Source: CAYVUV01 sp964455095
Lineage (GTDB): Bacteria > Desulfobacterota > Binatia > HRBIN30 > CADEER01
NCBI GenBank assembly: GCA_964455095.1
Contig: CAYVUV010000124.1
Location: forward strand, 1 to 17,875
DNA: 17,875 nt
Direction of reading: 5' to 3'
The position numbers and the translations under genes were made by a program. Below are positions 1 to 6,648 of the stretch, in pieces (position 1 is the first letter of the stretch; every line of letters begins with the position of its first letter). The notes below the pieces were generated by a model, which worked only from the letters and a program-made list of their open reading frames with translations, was not told the DNA's origin and ran no database searches.

Positions 1-24
1 GGAGGGCGAGGCTCCTGCCGAGCC
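1..24. repeat. GC-rich palindromic repeat-like segment
   Basis: The first bases contain an inverted repeat with arms GGCTC (10-14) and GAGCC (20-24), preceded by GGAGGGCGA. I recall this kind of GAGGCTCCTGCCGAGCC phrase as an interspersed, non-coding repeat in several GC-rich bacterial genomes. Only one copy lies here, so its repeat status cannot be shown from the window. It sits upstream of the first gene. The rest of 25-122 shows no gene I can support. Confidence 0.3.
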
Positions 25-122
25 GTGCTGCATGTCGCAGAAGGCTCCGCTGGAGCGTCGCCGTGCCAACGGCACTCCCGCTTGACCGAGCGGCGCGAGG
101 CGGGGCATGGAATCTCGGGGCG

Positions 123-758
123 ATGCTCAAGAGACGAACGCTGCTCATCGGCGGTGCCGGCGCGGCCGTGATGGCCGGGGCCGGCGTCGCTGCGCTGAGC
201 GACCGGCACAATCGCTACCGGTTCAAGACGATGCTGAACCGCGTCATCGCCGAGCCCAGGCTGGACGAGTCGGCGCCGACGGGGACGTTGACCGACGGCG
301 AGATGGCCACCATCGTCGCGCTCGCGCTGGTGATCTTTCCCCCTGACGCCGGCGGCGACGTCGCCGAGCTTGCGCGCCGCCACGCGGCGGATCGGTGCGC
401 GCGCCTTCCCGGCTACCTCCCTGAGTACCAGCGCGCGACGCGGTTGCTCGACGAGCGCAGCGTCGCGCACTCCGCGCAGCCGTTCGCGGCGCTGCCGGTT
501 GCCGAGCGCGATGGGGTGTTGCGTTCCCTGCTGTGGTCGTACACGGGGAGACGCCTCGTCGGTACCGCGGGGCGCTACGTCGAACAGGCAACGGTGCCGG
601 CGCCGGTGCTCGCCGTGCGCCGTTTCGTCATCAGCGATCTGCTCGCTGCCTTCTACGCCTCGGCGGGCGGTTGGGCGACGGTCGGCTACACGCACTACCC
701 CGGCACCGCGGCGGCCGATCCGCGCGAGTACACGCGGCGCGGCGGCGCGTCAGCATGA
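123..758 (+). CDS. gluconate 2-dehydrogenase subunit 3-like protein, Tat-type signal
   Basis: This 211-aa protein resembles the small subunit (subunit 3) of membrane-bound FAD-dependent sugar-acid dehydrogenases, which partners a GMC-family flavoprotein in the periplasm. The N-terminus reads MLKRRTLLIGGAG, a twin-arginine-like start followed by an Ala/Gly-rich hydrophobic stretch. The body has the family pattern: 'LTDGEMATIVALALVIFPPD' early, several short helices, and a C-terminal 'GWATVGYTHYPG' segment. I chose the ATG at 123 over the GTG at 63 because the signal sequence begins there. The stop codon overlaps a downstream ATG in an ATGA arrangement, as expected for a two-gene operon, but the partner does not continue. 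The exact substrate cannot be told. Family assignment is moderately sure. Confidence 0.6.
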   Translation: MLKRRTLLIGGAGAAVMAGAGVAALSDRHNRYRFKTMLNRVIAEPRLDESAPTGTLTDGEMATIVALALVIFPPDAGGDVAELARRHAADRCARLPGYLPEYQRATRLLDERSVAHSAQPFAALPVAERDGVLRSLLWSYTGRRLVGTAGRYVEQATVPAPVLAVRRFVISDLLAAFYASAGGWATVGYTHYPGTAAADPREYTRRGGASA

Positions 759-832
759 CGCCCTGGTCGAGTGAATCGATCAGAAACCGCCGCGCACGGC
801 GCGCACGGGGTAGTCGCCGGTCTTGTCGCTGA
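755..832 (+). pseudogene. possible truncated 5' end of a GMC oxidoreductase partner gene
   Basis: An ATG overlaps the stop of the preceding gene (ATGA) and opens a 25-codon frame beginning MTPWSSESIRNR, then turns into Arg-rich nonsense and stops. Subunit-3-like genes are usually followed by a GMC-family flavoprotein whose N-terminus is a short leader and then a Rossmann GxGxxG motif. Here the frame runs straight into the 3' end of the minus-strand DUF1566 gene at 780. The likely reading is a rearrangement or assembly junction near 775-785 that removed the rest. It could also be a chance ATG. Confidence 0.3.
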
Positions 833-1497
833 TATCGGTGAAACCGCCGAATCCGAAGTTCACGGTCCAAGCCTGGTCCGTATCGGCGGGAAGGGTCGAG
901 GCCGTCCAGTAGTCGTCCGACTGCGCGGGACCGAAGATCGGATCGATGCATGGATCAGTTCCGCATGGGTAGGGTCCCAGCAGGATAGTCTGCAGCTCCA
1001 TAACGGTCGGCATCCGCCACCCGTTGGACCCGGCAAAGCCGCCGCCAGCATTCAAGCTCGACAGGAGATCCGTGAAAGCCGAGCCGTTTTCCGCCACCGG
1101 CGCACCCGTCGACCACGTGTAGGTGTTGTCCTTGTCGTGGATACCGTTGGCGTCGTCCTTCATCTCCCAAACGAGTCCCGTCAGATTGGTCCGTCACGGT
1201 GCCGTCTTCGTTGTCCACGAACCGGTCCGCATCGCACGACGTCCCCGTCAACGTCTGCAACCGTGGCCACACCGCCGCGTACTTCACGGCGCATTTCGAT
1301 ATCTTCCGAAGGGTTTTCACGTCCGAGCACTGACCTATCTGGAAGCACCCAGCCAGCCTGTTCTGCACGCACTTGGCGTACTTTCCCTTCGCCGATGCGC
1401 GCTTGAACTGACACGTTTGTTGCGGCGTCAGCGCCTGCGCCGAGGCCACACCCAAGAACAAACAGCATGCCATAACGCCCACAACGACCTTCTTCAT
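780..1497 (-). pseudogene. exported DUF1566 (Lcl-like) protein with a frameshift
   Basis: Read from 1497 downward, the product begins with a clear signal peptide (MKKVVVGVMACCLFLGVASA) preceded by a GGGGGGCGAG ribosome site. A Cys-containing helical segment (CQFKRASAKGKYAKC) follows, then the DUF1566 lead-in 'RFVDNEDGTVTDQ'. The frame is then lost. In the next frame the domain resumes at once with 'TGLVWEMKDDANG' and continues through 'GWRMPTVMELQTIL', 'YWTAST' and the typical ending 'YPVRAVRGGF'. One surplus base around 1177-1187 explains the break. Rejoined, the protein would be about 239 aa. DUF1566 proteins are secreted or surface proteins of poorly known role. A real inactivating mutation and a sequencing error cannot be separated here. 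Confidence 0.7.
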
Positions 1498-1770
1498 TCA
1501 CTCGCCCCCCCTGGCGTGCACCTCGCGACATTCCATCGCCTCATCTAGGGATTGCTTCTCACTGTGTGTGGTAGCGCATCCGCTAGCGGCTCGGCAATGA
1601 AAAACCGGCGCCGACGGCGCAGCCCTCTCGAGACCGCGCTGCAAAAATTTGTTGTTGACGGCAAATTTCCGCCTGTGATAGCGCGGACGCCAGGGGCGTC
1701 GCGACCGGGCTCGCTCAAAGGGGGGAGAGTCGGGTCGCGCCAGGTACGATCAACAAGAAGGGGGGATCGT
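1498..1770. promoter_or_regulatory. divergent intergenic region, candidate promoter
   Basis: This gap separates the divergent starts at 1497 (minus) and 1771 (plus), so promoters for both must lie here. It holds an unusually AT-rich patch (about 1641-1668) in which AAATTT occurs twice around TTGACG (1655-1660), a plausible -35 box for the plus-strand hydrolase. No convincing -10 box follows at the right distance; the best is ATAGCG at 1678-1683. The ribosome site for the plus gene is the GGGGGG run at about 1760-1765. No gene was found in the gap. Confidence 0.25.
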
Positions 1771-2874
1771 ATGCATCGCAAGATCGGTCAGCATCTGGGG
1801 CGAAGCCTGCTCGCCGCGTGCGCCGTCGTCGCGATCGGCAGCACAGCGGGGGCATCGACGATCACGCAGAACTCGTCGTGGACGATCGACCGCGCCGGGA
1901 CGACGACCAAGTACCGCGTCACGGCGTACGGCGACTCCATCTACGCCGGGTACTACGGCTCGCTGTCGCGCGTCGCCAAGCGCGGCGCGCCGATGGTGGA
2001 CGGCGAGTACCTGTCGAACGCGTGGAACGCCGACATCGAAGTCATCCGCCGCACCAAGTCGGGCGCCAAGGCCAACGACATCTACAACAACAAGATCGTC
2101 GCCGAGCGCTCGTACATGCAGAGCACCAACACGCGCATCGTCACCTTCGAGATGTGCGGCAACGACGGCCTGCAGGCGCGCAGCAACTTCGCCGGGCAGA
2201 GCGGCACGTGCAACTACAGCACGATGAACACGGCGCTGAGCGACTGCACGAACTACCTGCAGCTGGCGATGCAGTACATCAACGCCAACGCGTACGCCGG
2301 CACGCAGCGCAAGGTCGTCGCCAACCTGTACTACCCCGGCTACGCTGCCGACAACGCGCTGAGCGGCTGCACCGATTCGTCGACCGGGCAGAAGGTCAAC
2401 AAGCAGACCGCGTTCCTGCCCTACCTGGCCAAGATGAACTGGCGCGCCTGCAACTTCGCCAACACGTACGGGTTCCAGTGCGCCGACAGCTTCGCCCAGT
2501 ACATGGGGGCCGACTACGATTCGAACAACGACGGCCAGATCGATTCCGAGGCCCTGCGCTATGTCCAGGGCGAGTCGGAAGCGGCGTACGTCAACAAGCT
2601 GCTGGTGACGCTGCGCTCGACCATCCGCGATTCCAACACGCACTTCGTCAACGCCAGCACGAGCTACGACTACATCCAGTCCGACGACACCCACCCGACG
2701 TACTACGGTTCGGCGACGATCTACCTCGGCCTGTTCGGCGGCACCGGCACCGGCACCGGCGCGCCCGATTTCAGCGGCGCCCAGATCGTCGGCGGCAAGA
2801 ACCCGCAGTGGAACCAGTGGGGCCACGAGCGCATGGGCTGGGCGCTGTCCGTCTTCAACCCGGCGACGCCGTAA
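1771..2874 (+). CDS. secreted SGNH/GDSL-family hydrolase
   Basis: A 367-aa exported protein with a signal peptide (residues 1 to about 29, ending TAGAS) and the diagnostic SGNH blocks. Block I is YGDSIYAGY with nucleophile Ser56. Block III is the CGND stretch with Gly130 and Asn131. Block V is DDTHP with Asp305 and His308. Together these give a Ser-Asp-His site for an extracellular esterase or lipase-like activity; the substrate is unknown. Between blocks III and V lies an EF-hand-like loop (DSNNDGQIDSE, residues 250-260) that could bind calcium. The C-terminus has a Gly/Thr run and a Trp-rich end. The start at 1771 is supported by a strong GGGGGG ribosome site and the signal peptide; an upstream in-frame extension from 1552 lacks these. 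It faces a minus-strand gene across a hairpin. Confidence 0.85.
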   Translation: MHRKIGQHLGRSLLAACAVVAIGSTAGASTITQNSSWTIDRAGTTTKYRVTAYGDSIYAGYYGSLSRVAKRGAPMVDGEYLSNAWNADIEVIRRTKSGAKANDIYNNKIVAERSYMQSTNTRIVTFEMCGNDGLQARSNFAGQSGTCNYSTMNTALSDCTNYLQLAMQYINANAYAGTQRKVVANLYYPGYAADNALSGCTDSSTGQKVNKQTAFLPYLAKMNWRACNFANTYGFQCADSFAQYMGADYDSNNDGQIDSEALRYVQGESEAAYVNKLLVTLRSTIRDSNTHFVNASTSYDYIQSDDTHPTYYGSATIYLGLFGGTGTGTGAPDFSGAQIVGGKNPQWNQWGHERMGWALSVFNPATP

Positions 2875-2887
2875 GCTGCTCATCATC

Positions 2888-2942
2888 CCGGGTGTCGGGT
2901 GTCGGTATGCGGATCAGATCCGGTACCTGACACCCGGCACCT
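2888..2942. terminator. long imperfect hairpin between convergent genes
   Basis: Almost the whole gap between the convergent stops at 2874 and 2950 is an imperfect inverted repeat. The inner arms CGGATC (2910-2915) and GATCCG (2917-2922) continue outward through GGTA/TACC and GGGTGTC/GACACCC with small bulges. The left arm also repeats GGGTGTC in tandem. No T-run flanks it, so it may act as a two-way terminator or be an interspersed palindromic repeat. A second small hairpin, CCTGCC (2940-2945) with GGCAGG (2952-2957), overlaps the stop of the minus-strand gene. Confidence 0.5.
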
Positions 2943-2947
2943 GCCTC

Positions 2948-3856
2948 TCACGGCAGGAACCGCGCTGCGACCAGTGCGGGCACGCCGCCGTAGTACAGCG
3001 CCAGGCACGCCACCTCGACTGCGCGCCGCACCGCCGGCGCGCGCGCCGGTGCCATCCACGCGGCGAGCAGCGCGACGCCTTCCGCCGCGCCGCGCCAGAC
3101 GCTGGCGTACAGCACGAGGTAGGTCGCCATCGTTGCCCAATGCAGGGCGAAGCTTTGCAGGTACGGAGCCAGCCCCATCAGGTAGTACTGGCCGAGCGTG
3201 CCGCCGTAGGCGATGTGCTGGTGGGCGTTGAACAGCACGGCGGCGGGGGCGAGCGCGAAGAGGCCGAACTTTACCGCCGGCTGGCGCCAGCGGCCGGGTG
3301 CCCGCGCGTGCTTGGCGCGCGCGTAGAGCGAGCTCGGGTGGCGCAGGGCCGCGCGCGCGCGCGGCTCGTCCCACGCCGCAGCGAGTGCGGTCAGCAGCGG
3401 CGTCGGATCGCTGGCTTGGAATCCGCCACGCAAGCGGCGCCCAGAGCGCAGGTCCACCGAGAACCCCGGGCCGGGCAGCGGCACCACCCAGGGCACGAGG
3501 CGCTCGATGGCGGCGAGGGGGATCTCCGTCCGTTCGCCCGGCCGTTGCACGACGAGGTCCGCGTCCGTCACCTCGACGTCGGCGGCGAAGGCACGTCCGA
3601 TCAACCACGCCGCCAGCCCGGGCAGCACGGCGAGTACCGCCACCGAGCGCAGCAGCACCGGGGGCGTGATCGGCGGGTCGGTCGCCATGGCGACGGCGAG
3701 CAGACACACCACCAGGCTGGCCCCGCTCTCCGCGATCAACGCCGCGGCCACGGCGCGCCACCACGGCGGATAGGCGCGCACGCGCAGGCGGCGGGTGACT
3801 CCGGCCTCCCCCTTTGGCAAAGGGGGATCGAGGGGGATTTCTCCGAATGAGCTCAT
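2948..3856 (-). CDS. multi-span membrane protein of unknown function
   Basis: A 302-aa protein with about five predicted membrane segments. Two lie near the N-terminus (roughly residues 34-58 and 66-90) and three in the C-terminal half (roughly 190-215, 225-265 and 280-300). Between them is a soluble stretch of about 60 residues (VEVTDADLVVQRPGERTEIP onward) with the short alternating strands of a bacterial PH-like domain. I do not recognise a named family. The N-terminus of this frame (EIPLDPPLPKGEAG) is translated from a palindromic repeat, and the ATG at 3856 has only a weak ribosome site. The true start may therefore be a downstream GTG near 3778. The frame is otherwise uninterrupted and ends next to the hairpin shared with the SGNH gene. 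Confidence 0.6.
   Translation of the reverse strand: MSSFGEIPLDPPLPKGEAGVTRRLRVRAYPPWWRAVAAALIAESGASLVVCLLAVAMATDPPITPPVLLRSVAVLAVLPGLAAWLIGRAFAADVEVTDADLVVQRPGERTEIPLAAIERLVPWVVPLPGPGFSVDLRSGRRLRGGFQASDPTPLLTALAAAWDEPRARAALRHPSSLYARAKHARAPGRWRQPAVKFGLFALAPAAVLFNAHQHIAYGGTLGQYYLMGLAPYLQSFALHWATMATYLVLYASVWRGAAEGVALLAAWMAPARAPAVRRAVEVACLALYYGGVPALVAARFLP
3805..3841. repeat. REP-like palindrome with trailing G-run
   Basis: A perfect 8-bp hairpin (CCCCCTTT at 3808-3815, loop GGC, AAAGGGGG at 3819-3826) is followed by ATCGA, a second GGGGG and ATTT. I recall the same architecture as a common interspersed repeat in many bacterial draft genomes. It encodes the odd N-terminal peptide of the minus-strand membrane protein. 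A related layout with different bases occurs at 6147-6180. Confidence 0.55.
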
Positions 3857-3995
3857 CTCAAGTGGGGGGAATCCGACAACATCGCCAGTCGCTGCTGCGC
3901 GGTGGGGCTAGCACGCGCCGGGGAATCTCCGCCAGCGGCGCTCCGGATTGACGCAACCCCGCCGTCTGGGGCACCCTGCGACGCCGGAGCTGACC

Positions 3996-6110
3996 ATGAA
4001 GTGGATGCCGCTGTTGGGATTGGCGTTGATGCTGGCCACGGCGGCGCCGGCACAGGAAGACACGCCGACGCCGACCACGCCGACGGCGACCGTGCCGACG
4101 CCCTTCAACACCGCGACGCCCTCGCGCACGGCGACGATCACGCGCACGCGCACGGTGACCCGCACGCCGTCGGTCACCGCGACCGGCACGTCGACGCGCA
4201 CCTTCACGCCGACGCGCTCGGCGACGGCCACCGCCACCGCCACGCGCACGCCGACCGTGACGCCGACGCAGACCCCCACCAGCACGCGAACGGGCACCCG
4301 TACGCTGACGCACACGCGCACCTCGACGCCGACGCGCACGGCGACGCCGACCGTGACCCCCACCCGCACGCGCACGTCCACTCCGACGGTCACCCCGACC
4401 GGCGGAACCGCCACGGCGACGATCACCGCGACGCGCACGGGCACGGCCACGCGCACCACGACGCCCACGCGCACCCCCACACGGACTCCCACGGTGACGC
4501 CGACGGCGACGCCGACCCGCACCCGCACCAACACCGCGACGATCACCCCGACCCGCCCCACCGCGACGCCGTCGCATACCAGGACACCCGGACCGCCGAC
4601 GCCGCGTCCGCCGCTCCTCGCGGTCGGCATGACCACCGTCGTCGCGGGCAGCCCGGTCACGGTGACCGTGACTCTCGACCTGCAAGACGCCGACGTCGCG
4701 CTCGGCCTGCGCAACGACCTGTCGTGGGATCCCGCCGTGCTGACGCTGCGCAGCCTGCCCAGTGGCGATCCCGACTGCACGCCGGGTTCGGCGGCCACCT
4801 TCCCGTTCTTCGCCTGCCTGACGAACGTCACGCCGGAGCAGCCGTGCGCGAGCATGCGCGGCCAGGTGTTCAGCTCCGATCCGTTCGAGTCGCTGAGCGA
4901 AGGCGTGCTGTACTCCTGCGTGTTCGACGTCGCGCCCGGCGCGCCGCTGGGCGTCTACACGATCGGCAACCGCGCCGCGGTCTGGTATCGGCTCGCCAAC
5001 GACATCCGCCTGGCCGAGGCAGCCGATGGCTCGGTCACCGTGGCGGATCCCACGTCGACCCCGACGGTGACGCCGACGGCGACCATCACGCCGACCGCCA
5101 CGCCGACGCCGACCGAGACCCACACGGCGACGGTCACCGCGACGCCGGTGGACACCCACACCCCGTTGCCGCCCGGAACGGAATCGCCCACGCCGACGAA
5201 CACGCCGACGGCGTCGGCTACCGCCACGCCGACGGCGACCGACACCCCTTCGCGCACGCCGACGGCCACCGCGAGCGCGTCGCGCACGGCGTCCGCCTCG
5301 CGCACCGCCACCGCGAGCGCGTCGCCGACGCGCACGGTCACCGCGACCGGGCAGCCCTCGCCGACCAGAACCCAGACGGCCGTCGCAACGTCGTCTCCGA
5401 CGGTTACGCCGACGTTCACCCCGACGGCGCCGAGCTCGCCGAGCCCATCGCGCACCGTCACACCGCTCGAACCCGCCACCCCCACCAGCTCTCCGTCACC
5501 GTCCGCTACCATCGCGTTCACGGCGAGCCCCTCGCGCACGCCCACCGGCACCGCGACGAGCAATCCGACCGGTGTCGCGACGCCGACGCCTTCGCCCAGC
5601 GCGACCGTCACCCACACGCCGACGCACACCGCAGCGCCGACCTTCACCGGCAGCGCGGTGCCCTCGGACACGGCGACGCCGACCGCCTCGCCGACCGACA
5701 CCGAACCGCCGGCGGCCACGGCGACGGTCACGACCACCGCCAGCGACACACCGCCGCCGACGGAGACGTCGCCCGTCGACGCCACCGCGACGGCAACACC
5801 GATCTCGTCGCCGACGCCGAGCCCGACGCTGCCGTTCACGCCGACGGCGACCGTGACGCCGTCGCCGCTCCTCACCGGCAGCCCGACCCCGACGATCACC
5901 GCCGTGCCTTCGCCGACGCCACCCGCTTGCCCCGGCGACTGCAGCGGCAACCGCGCCGTCGACATCGCCGAGCTGGTGCGCGCCGTCGACATCGCCCTCG
6001 GCCGCGGCAGCGTCAACGATTGCTCCGCCGCGGATACCGACGGCAACGGCAGCGTGGGCATCGACGAGCTGGTGCGCGCGGTGGACGCGGCCATCGAGGG
6101 CTGTCCGTAG
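3996..6110 (+). CDS. secreted Thr/Pro-rich protein with cohesin-like and dockerin-like domains
   Basis: A 704-aa exported protein. Residues 1-20 are a signal peptide (MKWMPLLGLALMLATAAPAQ). A Thr/Pro/Arg-rich tract follows to about residue 204. Residues 205-350 form a beta-rich domain whose pattern fits a cohesin fold: 'GSPVTVTVTLDLQDADVALG', then 'LSWDPAVLTL', then 'GVLYSCVFDVAPGAPLGVYT'. A second Thr/Pro tract runs to about residue 644. The last 60 residues are a dockerin-like pair of EF-hand loops (CSGNRAVDIAEL and DTDGNGSVGIDEL), each followed by a 'VRAVD' helix and framed by Cys. Having both cohesin-like and dockerin-like parts suggests calcium-dependent self-assembly or scaffold binding; that is inference. 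The start at 3996 is chosen for its GGAG site six bases upstream and its signal peptide. Confidence 0.8.
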   Translation: MKWMPLLGLALMLATAAPAQEDTPTPTTPTATVPTPFNTATPSRTATITRTRTVTRTPSVTATGTSTRTFTPTRSATATATATRTPTVTPTQTPTSTRTGTRTLTHTRTSTPTRTATPTVTPTRTRTSTPTVTPTGGTATATITATRTGTATRTTTPTRTPTRTPTVTPTATPTRTRTNTATITPTRPTATPSHTRTPGPPTPRPPLLAVGMTTVVAGSPVTVTVTLDLQDADVALGLRNDLSWDPAVLTLRSLPSGDPDCTPGSAATFPFFACLTNVTPEQPCASMRGQVFSSDPFESLSEGVLYSCVFDVAPGAPLGVYTIGNRAAVWYRLANDIRLAEAADGSVTVADPTSTPTVTPTATITPTATPTPTETHTATVTATPVDTHTPLPPGTESPTPTNTPTASATATPTATDTPSRTPTATASASRTASASRTATASASPTRTVTATGQPSPTRTQTAVATSSPTVTPTFTPTAPSSPSPSRTVTPLEPATPTSSPSPSATIAFTASPSRTPTGTATSNPTGVATPTPSPSATVTHTPTHTAAPTFTGSAVPSDTATPTASPTDTEPPAATATVTTTASDTPPPTETSPVDATATATPISSPTPSPTLPFTPTATVTPSPLLTGSPTPTITAVPSPTPPACPGDCSGNRAVDIAELVRAVDIALGRGSVNDCSAADTDGNGSVGIDELVRAVDAAIEGCP
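4062..4608 (+). repeat. low-complexity Thr/Pro/Arg-coding tract 1
   Basis: A degenerate tandem array of ACG-CCG-ACG and CGC-ACG type codons encodes TPT, TRT and TAT units. It forms the flexible linker between the signal peptide and the cohesin-like domain. Units are not exact copies, so the array is ancient or selected at the amino-acid level. The other strand and frames are also open across it, which yields long false frames. Confidence 0.85.
5050..5925 (+). repeat. low-complexity Thr/Pro/Ser-coding tract 2
   Basis: A second degenerate array lies between the cohesin-like domain and the dockerin. Compared with tract 1 it has more Ser and Ala (SRTASASRTATASAS, PSPSP) and less Arg, so the two tracts are not simple copies of each other. 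Such regions are likely extended, possibly glycosylated, linkers. Confidence 0.8.
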
Positions 6111-6140
6111 GTGGTTTTTTCTTCGGTTCCCTGCCTTCTT

Positions 6141-6300
6141 CCGGCCCCCCTCCTTTCCAAGGAGGGGCTAGGGGAGGTCGCTCGCTGCGGTTGGACTGCA
6201 GTCGGGATTTCGCCAACTGGCAGAAGCTAAGAACCTCCCCCCAACCCCCTCCTTGGAAAGGAGGGGGAGCAAGAGAGGAAGGAGGGGGAGCAAGAGACCG
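6141..6300. mobile_element. small palindromic element, possible MITE
   Basis: Two inverted copies of one palindrome bound this stretch. The left copy (6147-6167) has arms CCCCTCCTT and AAGGAGGGG around TCC and is followed by CTAGGGGAGGT. The right copy (6246-6266) is its reverse complement and is preceded by ACCTCCCCCCAAC, so the inverted ends extend to about 35 imperfect bases. The centre (about 6181-6230) shows no gene. It lies between the stop at 6110 and the start at 6352. No target-site duplication could be identified with confidence. Confidence 0.5.
6259..6297. repeat. 18-bp direct repeat at 21-bp period
   Basis: The string AGGAGGGGGAGCAAGAGA occurs at 6259-6276 and again at 6280-6297. 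The repeat starts inside the right arm of the palindromic element and extends past it, so a local tandem duplication happened at or after arrival of the element. Confidence 0.75.
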
Positions 6301-6351
6301 GATCTCCGGCTGCGCTTTGCCGAGCCCTCTCAACGCGGTAAGCTGCGCCGC

Positions 6352-6648
6352 ATGGGTGACAGCGACCGCACTTCGCCTGCGCTCGACGTGGAGAAGCTGC
6401 GCGCCCTGCTGCCGGGGTTGGGGACGGTCGGTCTGTCCGCTGCCGATGCCGCGGCGCCGCCGCGCGGCAAGGTGCTGAAGCTGAAGCTGGGCTTCAATCC
6501 GAACTCGTCGAGCGTCGGCACGACAGTGGTTGTCTTTCTCTGGAGCCTGGTCGCGTCGGGCGCCGTGCTCGCGTTCGCCTCGGCGGTGCTGGCGCACCGC
6601 TTCCAACGTCGGCGCGCGACCGGCGCGCCGGCCGAGCCCCGGCCGTGA
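6352..6648 (+). CDS. small single-span membrane protein, candidate radical-SAM substrate
   Basis: A 98-aa protein with no Cys and no signal peptide. The N-terminal half is soluble (LDVEKLRALLPGLGTVGLSA). A Lys-rich strand and the striking motif KLKLGFNPNSSSVGT follow, then one hydrophobic segment of about 25 residues (TTVVVFLWSLVASGAVLAF onward) and a basic tail (HRFQRRR). The stop overlaps the GTG start of the radical SAM gene (GTGA), so the two are translationally coupled. That position, directly before a SPASM enzyme, is where precursor peptides or modified subunits are often encoded. I do not recognise a named family. The start at 6352 is the first ATG beyond the palindromic element, with only a weak ribosome site. 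A role as substrate is inference; a small structural subunit is the alternative. Confidence 0.6.
   Translation: MGDSDRTSPALDVEKLRALLPGLGTVGLSAADAAAPPRGKVLKLKLGFNPNSSSVGTTVVVFLWSLVASGAVLAFASAVLAHRFQRRRATGAPAEPRP

Noticed and set aside
1750..2886. 378-codon minus-strand frame opposite the SGNH hydrolase
   Set aside because: It has Val/Arg/Ala-rich sequence with no domain and lies exactly antisense to a gene with intact catalytic motifs, a signal peptide and a strong ribosome site. It is a GC-bias shadow.
4062..5925. Repeat tracts as a CRISPR or tandem-repeat array
   Set aside because: The units are degenerate codon-level repeats within one reading frame, with no constant repeat and variable spacer pattern.
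6111..6122. T-run (TTTTTT) after the cohesin-dockerin gene as a terminator
   Set aside because: No stable stem precedes the T-run; the nearest strong hairpin (6147-6167) lies after it.
4955..6160. 401-codon minus-strand Val/Gly-rich frame
   Set aside because: It is the complement of the Thr/Pro tract and dockerin. Its GVGVAV pattern is only the reverse reading of the repeat.
3902..6478. 858-codon plus-strand frame rich in His, Ala and Asp (HADRDADADPH)
   Set aside because: It is the +1 reading of the Thr/Pro repeat. The repeat codons generate it, and it runs on through the palindromic element without any domain.
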